From Cornus controversa (lineage: Eukaryota > Streptophyta > Magnoliopsida > Cornales > Cornaceae), in NCBI GenBank assembly GCA_026545225.1, contig CM048847.1:12932001-12996000 (forward strand): 64,000 bases of DNA, read 5' to 3'. The notes under the pieces were generated by a model, which made no database searches, had not been told where the DNA came from, and saw only the letters and a list, made by a program, of their open reading frames with translations. The position numbers were made by a program, and so were the translations under genes. The first letter of the stretch is position 1, and every line of letters begins with the position of its first letter. Below are positions 1 to 10,264 of this stretch, piece by piece.

Positions 1-616
1 AAGTCTTATGAAATTGTTCTTGATCAATTTGGGTGAATCCGGTGATTGCTCACTGAATATCACTCGTCTTTCCCATTGGAAAGTATTTTTTTAAGAATTC
101 AATTTGCATCTCTGCCCAAGAATGGATTGAGTTAGGTTCTAAGGAATTGAACCAACTTCTAACTTTATCTTTTAGGGAGAATGGAAACATACGAAGCTTT
201 AGATCATCCTCCGTAAAATGTGGTACTCGAATGGTGGAACACATAGAAAGGAAGTAATCTAAATGCCGGTATGGATCTTTATTTGGGAGACCATGGAAGC
301 TATTAAGAAGATTGATGATGGAGGACTTTATCTCAAATTGATTTGTCGCTACATCTGAAAATTGAATACATGAAGGTACTTCAAATGTAGTTGGAAGATA
401 AAAGTCCATAAGCAATTCTCCTTGAGGAGGAGGAGGTGGAGGTTGTTGTTAATGATTAAAACGAGGTAGTCCGAGAGGTTGTCTCTCATTTGGTTCCATG
501 TTTTCAGTCCTAGGCAATATAGGGTCCCTAGAGGTTCCTCTACGTTATCTAAGTGTTCGTTCAAGTTCAATATTAAACAGAAGCAAAGGAAGTGACAATG
601 ACCGTCTACCTAGCAT
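1..616 (-). pseudogene. Gag N-terminal part of element C (broken)
   Basis: Start codon at 616-614 on the minus strand, aligned with the start of the element B gag. The plant Ty3/gypsy Gag core is clear at 415-50 (DPYRHLDYFL, then [16 protein letters not shown], then FLKKYFPMGKT). The gag upstream of 415 contains stop codons: CAA has become TAA in the RQR stretch, and another stop lies before the proline-rich segment. Protein role: capsid-forming structural polyprotein packaging element RNA in the cytoplasm (family knowledge). The copy is dead and truncated by the window edge. Confidence 0.85.
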
Positions 617-875
617 GCATTAATAATAAAACAACACCTCAATATGCAAAATAAACAATAATATATACAAAAAAAAGTTATTCAAACCACTAATTTTAGA
701 CTTTATACTCACAAAGGGTTCCAACTTTGATCCTTTAAAATGCCCGCTATGTGGTATACCTAAAATCAAACAATTTGAGAGATAAGAACAAGATATATAC
801 AAAAAAGAATGAAAGAATTTATAGCCTAAGAATTAAACTAGATTCAATCTTTCAATGGCGACAATTAAACCGTAG

Positions 876-893
876 TCCCCGGCAACGGCGCCA
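876..893 (-). other. PBS of element C (tRNA-Asp complement)
   Basis: On the minus strand this reads TGGCGCCGTTGCCGGGGA, complementary to the 3' end of plant tRNA-Asp including CCA. It lies six bases inside the LTR boundary at 900, where minus-strand primer sites belong, and matches element A's PBS exactly. Confidence 0.88.
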
Positions 894-899
894 AAATTT

Positions 900-1341
900 T
901 GGTGTGGCTAAACTTGAATTATAATTGTAAGCTTATTTTTGCACTTTTTCAAAATATAATTTAACCACTCGCAAGAGCACGAATCTTTGTAGATACGGTT
1001 CTATATAGAGGGTATCGATCCCACGAGGACTAGTCGTTAATTGTCTTGAAGAAAGATTAATTTCACTTTAATTTTAAAAACAAGGTTTTGATTTTTGTTT
1101 ATAAAACTATTGCATGAATGTAAAAATAATAAATTTAAAGAGTTAAAAATTGGGAGAGAGAACTAGGGGTGGTTTCCACCACTAGCCATTCACATATCCA
1201 TAAGAGTAGCAAGCTTGGGATTCATAAATTAAATGTCTAACAATGTCATTAGGCTTGTGACCTCAATGACATATCAAAAGATTAATGTGTGTGCAAACCT
1301 ATCATAATCCATCTTCAATAAGCATAGTTCTTCAACCTAAC
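900..1341 (-). repeat. Element C LTR, 3' part
   Basis: Reverse-complement match to the last ~440 bp of the element B LTRs, including the stretch giving CTCGTGGGATCGATACCC on the minus strand. It breaks at 1341 at the target site of element A and resumes at 11781. Confidence 0.88.
1337..1341. repeat. Target-site duplication CTAAC of element A (left)
   Basis: CTAAC immediately precedes TGATAGG at the 5' end of element A and recurs exactly at 11776-11780 after its 3' end. A perfect 5-bp duplication is normal for Ty3/gypsy integration and shows both LTRs come from one insertion. Confidence 0.95.
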
Positions 1342-2852
1342 TGATAGGCGTTGAATGTTACGCATTCTAGCCTCTTAACTTATGTATTTTATTCTCTTAG
1401 TGATAGATTATTTTGTTATTTTACTTTGTTTTAGTGTTTTCTGTATTTTCAGGGCCTTAATAATTATTTCAGTTAAAACCAGAATTTTGGGCTTTTAAAG
1501 AAGACATCCAAGATGGTGAGATGAAGCCTACATCAAGGAGATTCACTCAACCATTTATTTCAACTCAAATCAGCCCAAGGAAGAGGTCCAAGAGAATTAC
1601 AACTGCTTAAGAAGGTTTCGGGCCTGAAGCCCAAATCTGCGCATAATGCAGTCTTAATCCCGTTTTGGAAAACGGACCAGAAGTCTTATTTCCGAGCCTC
1701 AAATCGACATTATTTCCGCGAGAGGTTGAACGAAATTTGATTCTGCACACTTTTGTATTTCACGAAAATTCCGTAAATCGGACTTCTAGTGGGTCAAAAG
1801 TTGGGCCGAAGTCAGCAGGAAAAACCCACCTGATTAGTGCTGCGGGAAACCCTAATTAATTCCTAATTGGATTAGGACTTTGGTGTATTCTCTTGGGGAA
1901 TAAAGGGAAGGCTTGGCAGCAGTTTTGGGGGAGCTTACACACAGAGATTGGAGAGTCTGAGAGGGCTGAGAAGAGAACAGAAACATATTGCAGAGCCATT
2001 GGAGAACGAAGTCATACGCGTAATTCAGAAAGATGATGTCTTCTTCCTCAACAGTTGAAGCTTCTTCTTCTACCATGAGCGGCTAGTTCATCCACTAGGG
2101 TTTTGATGTAGCCCTAACAAAGCATCAATGGTTTGATTGTTTTAATTATTGGGGACCTTTATATACATGCATAGATTGTGTAATTGTGAGGATTCTTATT
2201 AATGAATTGAGCAATAAAAGTCTTGTAAATTCAATCTCAATGATTTCTTATCTTGTCTTAGATATTTAGTTGTTGTTATTGAAATCAATCTCTTTTGTTT
2301 TCTGTGATCATGAGAGAGATTATTACACAATGGTAATCACTGAATATATTGTTATGAGCTTTGATGGATTATGCCTAGAGAAGATGAACCATACTGCACC
2401 CTAGATTAGAGTAGTTAGGCAGATGGCCCATGCCAATCGAAGATAGTCCATGGCTTAGCCTTAATCATATGTTATCTTCTTGACGGATGAAGGTGAGCTT
2501 GTAGCCACCGACACCACTTATGCATGATGTAATTCCCCTATAGTTGATTCAATTGACCATTGATTGTGGAGTTAGTGGTGAAGTCAAATACCCTAGGTTT
2601 CTCTCTTATTATCTTCATTATCTGTTTACCTTTGAGTTATTTTATTTTATCTTTTTAATTAGTTAAAAATCAGAATTCTTTTCTTATAAATTTAATTAGA
2701 ATTAGTTCTGTGTTCCAACTCATCAGAACATAATCCCTGAGGTACGATACCCATTCCTTTCGATAGCCCTATTCTGCAAAGAATTCGTTCTATTGCGAAG
2801 TGTGGAAAATTTTAATTGATATACTTTTTGAGTCACACTCACACACGAATCA
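1342..2852 (+). repeat. Element A 5' LTR (1511 bp)
   Basis: Starts TGATAGGCGTTG and ends CACGAATCA, followed by the PBS. It contains a TATA-like TTTATATACATG near 2158 and an AATAAA-type signal near 2213, fitting promoter and polyadenylation roles. The short open frames at 1665-1859 and 1852-2076 recur identically in the other LTR and look like chance frames. Confidence 0.96.
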
Positions 2853-2857
2853 ATTTT

Positions 2858-2875
2858 TGGCGCCGTTGCCGGGGA
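2858..2875 (+). other. PBS of element A (tRNA-Asp complement)
   Basis: TGGCGCCGTTGCCGGGGA, five bases after the LTR, a full 18-nt complement to the 3' end of plant tRNA-Asp. It primes minus-strand DNA synthesis (family knowledge). Athila-type elements commonly use this primer. Confidence 0.93.
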
Positions 2876-2996
2876 TTATCTATTTGATTGATTGGATTTT
2901 ACAGAATTAGTTTTAATTGGATTTTTAGTTTAGGAAATTTTTATATTTTATTTTTATTCTTGTTTTTGTTTTCTTTTCAGGTGCTTTTGGTAATAT

Positions 2997-5900
2997 ATGC
3001 AAGGTCGTCGTTCTGTGGCTGATCCTTTGATACCTCTTGATCCTGAGCCTGAACGTACTCTTAGACAACAGAGGAACATCCCTGTTGACACCAGTGTGCA
3101 AGAGGAAGAAATAATTGAAGACATGGCAGAAGAGAGGAATAATAACCTTGTTCCTAATGCTGATGGAGAAAGAGCTAGATTGCTTAGGGACTACTATGTT
3201 CCTGAAACATATACCTCGCCAGCAGGTTTTCAACTGCCCAATGTCACAGCACAGAATTATGAGATCAAGTCCAGCATTATTCAGATGCTACCATCTTATT
3301 TTGGGCTGACTCAAGAAGACCCTTACAAGCATCTGGATGACTTCATTGAAGTGTGCTCAACTACAAAAATTCACAACTTCTCTGAAGATGCTTTCAGAAT
3401 GAGACTTTTTCCATTCTCTTTGAAAGACAAAGCAAAGTATTGGTTCAACTCCCTACCGGCTGGTTCTATCACGACTTGGACTCAGATGCAACATGAGTTT
3501 CTCAAGAAATATTTTCCGATAGGGAAGACCAATCAGTTCAGACGTGCTATCACTGGTTTCTCCCAACATGAGGGGGAACAATTTTATGAGACATGGGAAA
3601 GATTCAAGGACCTTCTTAGGAAGTGTCCCCATCATCAAGTTCCTAAGTGGCAACTAGTGCAGAGTTTTCATGAAGGGCTCACAGAAGCCAACAGACAGAT
3701 GGTTGATGCGTCATGTGGAGGTACTTTTATGTTGAAGAGTGAAGAAGAGGCATGGACCTTATTTGAAAATCTTAGTGACAACTCTCTACAACATGTGTCC
3801 TCTACTCGTTCTAGCAGACCTGCCACTACCAGGAAGACTGATGGGATTTTTGAGGTTGGTGCTTCAGAAGCTATGCCAACTGATATTGATTTAATTGCAC
3901 AGAAGGTAGCAGCAATTATGGCTGCCAATCAAACTCCTTCTGCTTCAAATTCTTCATTGCTAGGCCCGTGTGAATTCTGCTCTAGTCCTATGCATAATGT
4001 GAGCAATTGTCCTTCAATGGGGCAATTTTCTGATATTCAACATGAGCAAGTTCAAGCTACTTTCACTGGACCAATGAATCCTCCACGAGGTAATACTTAC
4101 AATCCCACATGGAGGAATCATCCTGGGTTTTCTTACAGTAACCAAGGGGCAGCAATGCAACCATCATATCAACCTAGGACTTTTGTGCCTCAACAGCAAT
4201 ATCAAACACAAAGTCCTATGGCCCAAAGAATTTCTGCTATTGAAGACAAGCTGACTCTTACCTTGTCTAAATTTGACAAGCTTGATTCTCTTATAGAGAC
4301 AGTGCAAGCTACTGCAGCAACAGTACAATCTACAGTTCAGCTAGTGCACTCGCATTCTCAATCCATTGCCAAACTGGAATCTCAGTTTGGACAGCTTGCT
4401 ACTTCATTGAGTAGAAGAGAAGAAGGGAAGCTCCCTAGTCAACCAATTGCTAATCCAAGAGGGATGCAAGCTTCCACAAGCAACCCACACCATGAGCAAG
4501 TGCAAGCCATTACCACTTTGAGAAGTGGGAAAATAATTGACAATAAGGTGGGTGAGAAGAAAGAAGAAGAAAAAGTGATCACAAGTCCAAGTGCTGAAAT
4601 TCCTTATGAGCCCAAGGCTCCTTTCCCACAACGTTTTCTTGAAGCATCTAAATTGGGGAAGCAAGGGGACAAGCTGCATGACATGATGGAGGTGTTTCGC
4701 CAAGTGAAGATTAATTTGCCACTCCTTGATGCCATCAAGCAAATTCCTCCTTATGCAAAATTTTTGAAGGACTTGTGCACTCAGAAAAGGCGTTCTAAAA
4801 GCCATGTGCCAAAGAAAGTAATGCTGCCACAACAAGTAAGTTCAATAATTCAGCAGTGTACTCCTCCCAAGTACAAAGATCCTGGTGCTCCAACTATCTC
4901 ATGCATTATTGGGGAGCACCATGTGGATAAAGCTCTTCTTGATTTGGGTGCAAGTGTGAATTTGCTACCCTATTCAGTTTACTTACAATTGGGCTTGGGA
5001 GAATTGAAGCCTACCTCGGTGGTATTACAATTTGCAGACAGATCAACAAAGCAACCCCGAGGAATCATAGAAGATGTGCTCATTAAAGTGGACAAGTTCT
5101 ACTTTCCTGTTGATTTCATTGTACTTGACACTGAGCCGGTTCACAATCCGAAGAGGCACATTCCTGTGATCCTTGGTCGACCTTTCTTAGCTACTGCTGA
5201 TGCTTGCATAAATTGTAGGTCAGGGATCATGGATATTTCCTTTGGCAACATGAAGGTTAAACTTAATATTTTCAATGCTGTTGAGAATCCTCCAGATCAG
5301 ACTGATGTCTTCTTCATGGACTCTGAAGAGGTGATTGAATCTGTAGATGAAGTAAGGGTGCAAGAAAAACAGAAGGAGAAGAAGGTGTTTGAAGATCAAA
5401 TTTCTACCATGGTGGTAACTTCTGTATGCACTACACTCTCCAAAACACTTCAGAGGGAGCAATTGTTTGGAGTGTCCGACAACTCCACACCATGGTATGC
5501 AGATATTGTGAACTATTTAGCCACGGGAAAAGTGCCAAGAGACTGGACCAAGCGAGAACGTGATCGATTCTTCTCTAAAGTTCATCATTACTTTTGGGAA
5601 GATCCAGAGTTATTTAAATATTGTCCAGATCAGATTATTCGGCGATGTGTCCCAGACCATGAGTTTCAAGATATTCTCAAGTTCTGCCATTCATTGGCAT
5701 GTGGAGGCCACTTCAGTGCAAGGAAGACAGCGGCAAAGGTACTTCAATGTGGATTCTTTTGGCCTTCTCTGTTTCACGATGCATATGTTTTCTGTAAGAC
5801 TTGTGATCGTTGTCAAAGATTGGGTTCAATGTCGAGGCGTGATATGATGCCCATGAGCCCCATTCTGGTGGTGGAGATTTTTGATGTTTGGGGAATTGAT

Positions 5901-6791
5901 TTTATGGGACCCTTTCCACCTTCTTTTGGCTACGAATATATTCTGGTTGGAGTGGATTATGTCTCCAAGTGGGTGGAGGCCATTGCAACTCGAACCAATG
6001 ATCACAAGGTGGTAATCAAATTCATGCATGAGAATATTCTGAGTCGATTTGGAATTCCTCGAGCCTTGATCAGTGATGGTGGTACTCACTTTTGCAATAA
6101 ATTCTTGAGAGGTTTGCTTGCTAAATATTCCGTGACACATAAGGTGGCAACGCCTTATCATCCTCAAACAAGTGGGCAAGTAGAGTTGTCCAATCGAGAA
6201 ATTAAGCATGTTCTCGAGAAGACAGTGAGACCAGATAGAAGAGATTGGTCGTTACGACTGAGCGAAGCACTATGGGCGTATCGGACTGCTTACAAGACCC
6301 CTATCGGTATGTCACCATATCGGTTAGTGTATGGGAAAGCATGTCATCTTCCAGTCGAGATTGAGCACAAGGCACTTTGGGCAATTCGAAAATTCAATTT
6401 CGATGCAAAAAGAGCTGGGGAAGAGAGGAAGTTGCAATTGAATGAATTAGAAGAGTTTAGACGTGATGCTTATGAAAGTTCACGAATTTACAAGGAGAGG
6501 ACGAAAGCATTTCATGATCGACACATCTCACGAAAGTCCTTCTCTCCAGGTGATAAAGTGTGGCTCTTCAATTCCAAGCTTCGGTTGTTCCCCGGAAAAT
6601 TGCGTTCAAGGTGGGATGGACCATTCCAAGTGATTTCGGTTTTTCCTCATGGTGCCGTGGAAATTCGAAGCTTTAGAGATAATACTTTGATGAAAGTTAA
6701 TGGCCAAAGGTTGAAACATTGTGTGGAAGGATGTGTGCCAAGAAGAGACGTGGAGTCCGTCGACTTGACGGATCCCATCTATCCGACTTAA
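2997..6791 (+). CDS. Gag-protease-integrase polyprotein without RT/RNase H (element A ORF1, 1264 aa)
   Basis: Intact ORF. Gag core at about residues 85-260 ([24 protein letters not shown]); CX2CX4HX4C zinc knuckle at 325-338; coiled-coil-like segment ~410-475; aspartic protease around 640-760 with LLDLGAS (Asp649) and ILGRPF (725-730). The next recognisable segment, [14 protein letters not shown] (831-844), normally follows RNase H, so RT and RNase H, several hundred residues in relatives, are absent without loss of frame. Integrase follows: His898, His905, Cys936, Cys939 zinc site; DDE core Asp968, Asp1027, Glu1063 with 35 residues between the last two; C-terminal GPF/Y-like module (WDGPF, ~1206). 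Start chosen as the first ATG after the PBS, aligned with element B. RT activity would have to come from a partner (inference). Confidence 0.95.
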   Translation: MQGRRSVADPLIPLDPEPERTLRQQRNIPVDTSVQEEEIIEDMAEERNNNLVPNADGERARLLRDYYVPETYTSPAGFQLPNVTAQNYEIKSSIIQMLPSYFGLTQEDPYKHLDDFIEVCSTTKIHNFSEDAFRMRLFPFSLKDKAKYWFNSLPAGSITTWTQMQHEFLKKYFPIGKTNQFRRAITGFSQHEGEQFYETWERFKDLLRKCPHHQVPKWQLVQSFHEGLTEANRQMVDASCGGTFMLKSEEEAWTLFENLSDNSLQHVSSTRSSRPATTRKTDGIFEVGASEAMPTDIDLIAQKVAAIMAANQTPSASNSSLLGPCEFCSSPMHNVSNCPSMGQFSDIQHEQVQATFTGPMNPPRGNTYNPTWRNHPGFSYSNQGAAMQPSYQPRTFVPQQQYQTQSPMAQRISAIEDKLTLTLSKFDKLDSLIETVQATAATVQSTVQLVHSHSQSIAKLESQFGQLATSLSRREEGKLPSQPIANPRGMQASTSNPHHEQVQAITTLRSGKIIDNKVGEKKEEEKVITSPSAEIPYEPKAPFPQRFLEASKLGKQGDKLHDMMEVFRQVKINLPLLDAIKQIPPYAKFLKDLCTQKRRSKSHVPKKVMLPQQVSSIIQQCTPPKYKDPGAPTISCIIGEHHVDKALLDLGASVNLLPYSVYLQLGLGELKPTSVVLQFADRSTKQPRGIIEDVLIKVDKFYFPVDFIVLDTEPVHNPKRHIPVILGRPFLATADACINCRSGIMDISFGNMKVKLNIFNAVENPPDQTDVFFMDSEEVIESVDEVRVQEKQKEKKVFEDQISTMVVTSVCTTLSKTLQREQLFGVSDNSTPWYADIVNYLATGKVPRDWTKRERDRFFSKVHHYFWEDPELFKYCPDQIIRRCVPDHEFQDILKFCHSLACGGHFSARKTAAKVLQCGFFWPSLFHDAYVFCKTCDRCQRLGSMSRRDMMPMSPILVVEIFDVWGIDFMGPFPPSFGYEYILVGVDYVSKWVEAIATRTNDHKVVIKFMHENILSRFGIPRALISDGGTHFCNKFLRGLLAKYSVTHKVATPYHPQTSGQVELSNREIKHVLEKTVRPDRRDWSLRLSEALWAYRTAYKTPIGMSPYRLVYGKACHLPVEIEHKALWAIRKFNFDAKRAGEERKLQLNELEEFRRDAYESSRIYKERTKAFHDRHISRKSFSPGDKVWLFNSKLRLFPGKLRSRWDGPFQVISVFPHGAVEIRSFRDNTLMKVNGQRLKHCVEGCVPRRDVESVDLTDPIYPT

Positions 6792-7680
6792 TCCCTTCGG
6801 AGAGTCAATCGTCTCCTACGGACGTTAAATAGTAGGTTTTGTATGTATTTCTATACTTTATTTCGTTTAGTTTTCTTTAATTTTAATTTTTGATTCTAGT
6901 TTTCTTAGGTTTTTCTTCAATTCTAGTTGCGTTTTAATGTTTTTTCTTTGAGTTTTTGATGTATAAGTTGCTTCCGAAGGATGCCAAGAGGTGTACCGAG
7001 GTATTCGGACTCAAGACGGGTGAAAAATCGTGCTCTCGGTCGACCTTGGGCGATGGAGACTCAAAAATATCAAGTCTCGGTCGAACTTGGGCGATGGAGG
7101 GTCAAACAGGCCTTCAGGGGGGGGATCGATCGCCCCAGTCAAGGGGGATCGATCGCCCCATGGGAATTCTTGAAGATCCCCACCAGCAGGTGGGCGATCG
7201 ATCGCCCACTCCAAGGGGGATCGATCGCCCAAGGGTATAGAGGGGCTGGCCGAAAGTTTGCTCTATAAATGGACTCCTTATCCTATTTGGTTGCTACTAC
7301 TTACATCTTCTACCTCTTTGAACTCCAATTCAAGTCCTATATCATCCGGAAAACTAATTTCTTCAATTAGTGATTATTATACAAGGATTCAACATTGATC
7401 AACATCAACTTCAACATCAAAGTGGATCAAAAATCACTAGTTCTCAAAGGAAGCTCACACTTTTTCAAGTTCAACATCAAAGAAAGTGAAGTTTTTCCTA
7501 GAAGAAATTGTTCAAATCTTTTTGAGGGCTTTTGAAGACCAAGTTTGGGGGATCAAATTGGTGCAAATACTTGTTCGATTTGGGTGGAAAAATTGCCGAA
7601 AAAAGGAGGTTGAAGGTTACAAAAGAATTGTGCACACCAAGTGTTCGATTTAATTCCTCAACTACACTTTTTCTACTTCT
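6792..7680 (+). other. Noncoding spacer between ORF1 and ORF2 of element A
   Basis: No supportable ORF. From 7018 to 7232 it is built of direct repeats and palindromes (separate entry). An AAGTTTGGGGG motif like the PPT occurs at 7541-7551. The rest is A/T-rich leader with repeated TTCAACATCAA words. It may hold the signals that allow ORF2 expression (inference). Confidence 0.7.
7018..7232. repeat. Cluster of GATCGATC palindromes and direct repeats
   Basis: Four copies of a unit containing GATCGATCGCCC lie near 7118-7136, 7143-7158, 7192-7207 and 7215-7230; 7192-7207 is a perfect 16-bp palindrome, GGGCGATCGATCGCCC. Upstream, a ~24-bp unit around CTTGGGCGATGGAG is repeated near 7035 and 7076. 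Element B has a similar palindrome cluster at the same relative position. Confidence 0.9.
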
Positions 7681-8904
7681 ATGGCACCAAAGAGAGCAAG
7701 TCACCAAGATGCTTCAAGTTCACGTAATCCTCGCCGAGCGAGGAATGATCCGACCACAGGTTCTTCACAATCTCGCCGAGACGGTATTCAAGAGAGATGG
7801 CATCCAAGGGCGTTGAACTATGAAACAACGTTTGACATAGCCGAACTTTATGGTATGTTTCCCGAGACACGATGGGGGATTTCCGACATCCGTCGTCGTC
7901 GGTCGGCATCCATTTTTGTTCCACTCTCATCTACTATTTACCCGAGGCTTGTCAAGGTATTTTATCAAAACTTAATACCAAAACCTGATGAGCGGGATGT
8001 GCTTACTTCTTCCGTAGATGGAACAATAGTTCGAGTTGACATGTCATCCATTGCCATTGCCATGGGTTGTCCTCATGAATGCCCAGCTGATTTATCTCAT
8101 ATCTACACTCCTTTACCCGACGAGTTGTCGGTGGGCAATGTGGTTGCACGATTGTGTGCCAACCAATTTTCTGGGCCGAAAAGGAATGCAGCTTCAAAGT
8201 CTTCAATGCCAAATCATTTATGGTTCCTTGACGCTGTGCTACTCAAGAATGTATGTCCAATTGGACATAAAACCGAAAGACGTCAAGAGTTCCTCAGAGC
8301 CTTATATGCCATACATTTTGGGCATTGGCTGTCATTCCCACAGATTGTCTGGGGCCAGATGGAGAAATTCTATTCCAAGGTTGTGGCCAAAGTACCAGAC
8401 AGTGCAAGTGACTGGGAGTTTCCATTCCCTACTATTATTCACCAGTTGCTTGTATCACAGGGGTATGCAGTCCACGAGGACGAGCTTGCGTTTCCACATG
8501 ACCTTCATTATGGCACGCATGACTGGAACTTGAGTCGATCTCATATGCACCAGAGAGTCATAGCGGCGCCTGGTGAGGTATCTCGGTTGGCCCAAGGAGG
8601 AGAGCATGTAGATGTACCACCACCGGTAGATGATCCAGAGGAGATGGAGGCAGAGGAAGAGGAAGTGCATGCACAGGCTGGTGGCCATGATTATCAATAC
8701 TTAGAAGGGCAGATTGCTGGGTTGACAGCCCAGTTTGGCACCCTACAGACAGAGGTCTCCACACAGTTTGGTGCAATGAGAGCAGAGATGGCGGATCACT
8801 TTCGTGACACTCGCCAAGAGCAACTAGAGATGAGGAGGATGATGCGTGCACTGATGCGCCAAGCTAACTTAGATCCGGATGCTCAGTCACCACCACATCC
8901 TTGA
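7681..8904 (+). CDS. Element A ORF2, putative plant transposon protein (407 aa)
   Basis: Intact accessory ORF downstream of pol. Order: basic Ser/Arg-rich N-terminus (MAPKRASHQD, then RNPRRARN; possible nuclear signal); conserved globular part ~45-300, including RHPRAL-like start, VKVFYQNL, MGCPHE, WFLDAVLLKN and RALYAIHFGHWLSFP; acidic linker (~320-330, EEMEAEEEE); C-terminal coiled-coil-like segment ~335-395. It resembles the putative plant transposon domain often found in the extra ORF of Athila-type elements (PF20167 by memory of the pattern). Function unknown. No signal peptide or transmembrane helix is evident, so an envelope role is not supported. Same length as the broken homologue in element B. 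Confidence 0.85.
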   Translation: MAPKRASHQDASSSRNPRRARNDPTTGSSQSRRDGIQERWHPRALNYETTFDIAELYGMFPETRWGISDIRRRRSASIFVPLSSTIYPRLVKVFYQNLIPKPDERDVLTSSVDGTIVRVDMSSIAIAMGCPHECPADLSHIYTPLPDELSVGNVVARLCANQFSGPKRNAASKSSMPNHLWFLDAVLLKNVCPIGHKTERRQEFLRALYAIHFGHWLSFPQIVWGQMEKFYSKVVAKVPDSASDWEFPFPTIIHQLLVSQGYAVHEDELAFPHDLHYGTHDWNLSRSHMHQRVIAAPGEVSRLAQGGEHVDVPPPVDDPEEMEAEEEEVHAQAGGHDYQYLEGQIAGLTAQFGTLQTEVSTQFGAMRAEMADHFRDTRQEQLEMRRMMRALMRQANLDPDAQSPPHP

Positions 8905-9266
8905 CAGGAAGGTAACCATCTTTTGTATATTATTTTATTTTTAGTTTTTCTGTTTAGTTTTTTTTTTTTTTTTTTGTAGTTAGATGTTTATAATTTGAAA
9001 AAAAAAAAAAAAAAATTGAAAAATGGAAAAAAAAATATTTTATTTTATTTTATTTTTTTTAAGGATTTTTCTCTTTCATATTTATTTTCACCCGTACTAT
9101 TTTCACTTGATCTTTGGGGTATAGTGGTTTGTTTTGACAGGTTGAATCATCCAAGTTTGGGGGTGTGCTTGCCTTGCCTTCATGCTAGTGATGTGCTCTA
9201 TTTTCTTGCCACTACTCCTTGGTCCTGGTAACATCGTTCTTACTCTTCTCTATGCTTTAATTGGGT

Positions 9267-9286
9267 GTACATTGAGGACAATGTAC
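9267..9286 (+). other. Conserved stem-loop before an internal PPT-like motif
   Basis: GTACATTG, loop AGGA, CAATGTAC: a perfect 8-bp stem five bases before AAGTTTGGGGGT (9292). Element B has the homologous hairpin at 21605-21622, with an outer T-A pair replaced by A-T. Confidence 0.8.
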
Positions 9287-10228
9287 AGTTTAAGTTTGGG
9301 GGTAAGGCGATGCCTATTTTTGTGCTTTATTGCAATATGGGGGGAAATTTGTGTGAAATTCTTTTTGTATTAGGATTTTATTTTATTTTATTTTCTTAGT
9401 TTATTTATTTTATTTTCTTTTGTTTTATTTTTAGGTAGAATGGTTTTACATTATTCAAGGGATTAATACCTTATGTAGGTGCTTAACTTACAATTTTTGA
9501 GTATGTTTTAAATTCTTGAAAACTATGGTTTAAATTAAGTGGTTTTAATCATGGTTTGCAATAACATATTTTGAAGTGATTAATTGTAGTTTCCTTACAT
9601 GCACAGACACACTAGCATAATCTTGTGGGGTATAAACCTATGTTTTGGGTTATTGAGTTACATATGCTTGATATTAATTAGTATCTCTTGAGAATGAGTA
9701 CCGATAATGTGTTTTACTTGACTTCAATGAAAAAAAAGAATGATGAAAAAAAAATGAAAAAGTCATGTATGCATGTTGGGAAGTATGATTTCAATAAGGG
9801 GAGCTAGTGAGTTGAAAGGGTATGTGCCTTAATATATTCAGAGCTTGGTTATGCTACATGAGATGATTGCTAGTTCACTTTACACGAGGGAGCTAGAGTT
9901 GATTATTTTGAGATATGTTGATGTGAATTATGCATGAGGACCATTGATTTGAATTATAGAATTTGAAAGTTTGAAATTATTCTTGAATGCAAGTTTGTAA
10001 CTATATATTGTAATTCTCTTCTTGAATTAATGTTGAAACAGAATTTTGAATGTTTGTGGGTAACATTTCTGGAAACCCTCACGAGACTATACTCGTCCAC
10101 TAGGGGGAACCTAGGGGTTTAAAGGCTTGTTGCATATGCTAAATGCAATCGTTTCTCCCACGAAAGTGGAGTTTGGTAGTTTAGTTAGTATTTGTTAGTT
10201 TCCTTTGTTTTAGTTTTGTTTTATTCTA

Positions 10229-10246
10229 TTGCTAAGGGACTAGCAA
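10229..10246 (+). other. Stem-loop immediately upstream of the PPT
   Basis: TTGCTA, loop AGGGAC, TAGCAA, five bases before the PPT; identical in element B at 22713-22730. Possibly guides RNase H or nucleocapsid at the PPT (inference). Confidence 0.7.
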
Positions 10247-10251
10247 TATGT

Positions 10252-10264
10252 AAGTTTGGGGGTG
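10252..10264 (+). other. Polypurine tract of element A
   Basis: AAGTTTGGGGGTG directly abuts the 3' LTR start at 10265. This is the plus-strand primer position in LTR elements. Same word and position in element B. Confidence 0.85.

Larger units (their letters stand above)
1..1341 (-). mobile_element. Element C: partial Athila-like Ty3/gypsy element, split by element A
   Basis: Minus-strand LTR retrotransposon entering from the left edge. Reading leftward: LTR (its 3' part at 900-1341, the rest displaced to 11781 onward), an 18-nt PBS, a leader, then gag running off the window. Gag and LTR match element B closely by eye, so C is the same family or a sister. Element A interrupts the LTR; the CTAAC next to each end of A is its target duplication, so C is the older insertion. 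Confidence 0.9.
8905..10264 (+). other. 3' noncoding region of element A
   Basis: No ORF worth calling. It holds poly-T and poly-A runs (8960-9060), three copies of the PPT-like word AAGTTTGGGGGT (9153, 9292, 10252), a stem-loop at 9267-9286, and the PPT stem-loop at 10229-10246. The same layout occurs in element B, so part of this DNA is under shared constraint or shared descent. Confidence 0.75.

Noticed and set aside
1665..2076. Small ORFs inside the element A LTRs (also 10588-10999)
   Set aside because: They repeat only because the LTRs repeat; no family motif and they overlap on opposite strands.
7018..7232. CRISPR-like or designed repeat array
   Set aside because: Plant nuclear DNA, irregular spacing and self-complementary units inside a retrotransposon; no Cas genes.
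7681..8904. ORF2 as an envelope gene
   Set aside because: No signal peptide, transmembrane helix or cleavage site pattern; it matches the plant transposon-protein pattern instead.
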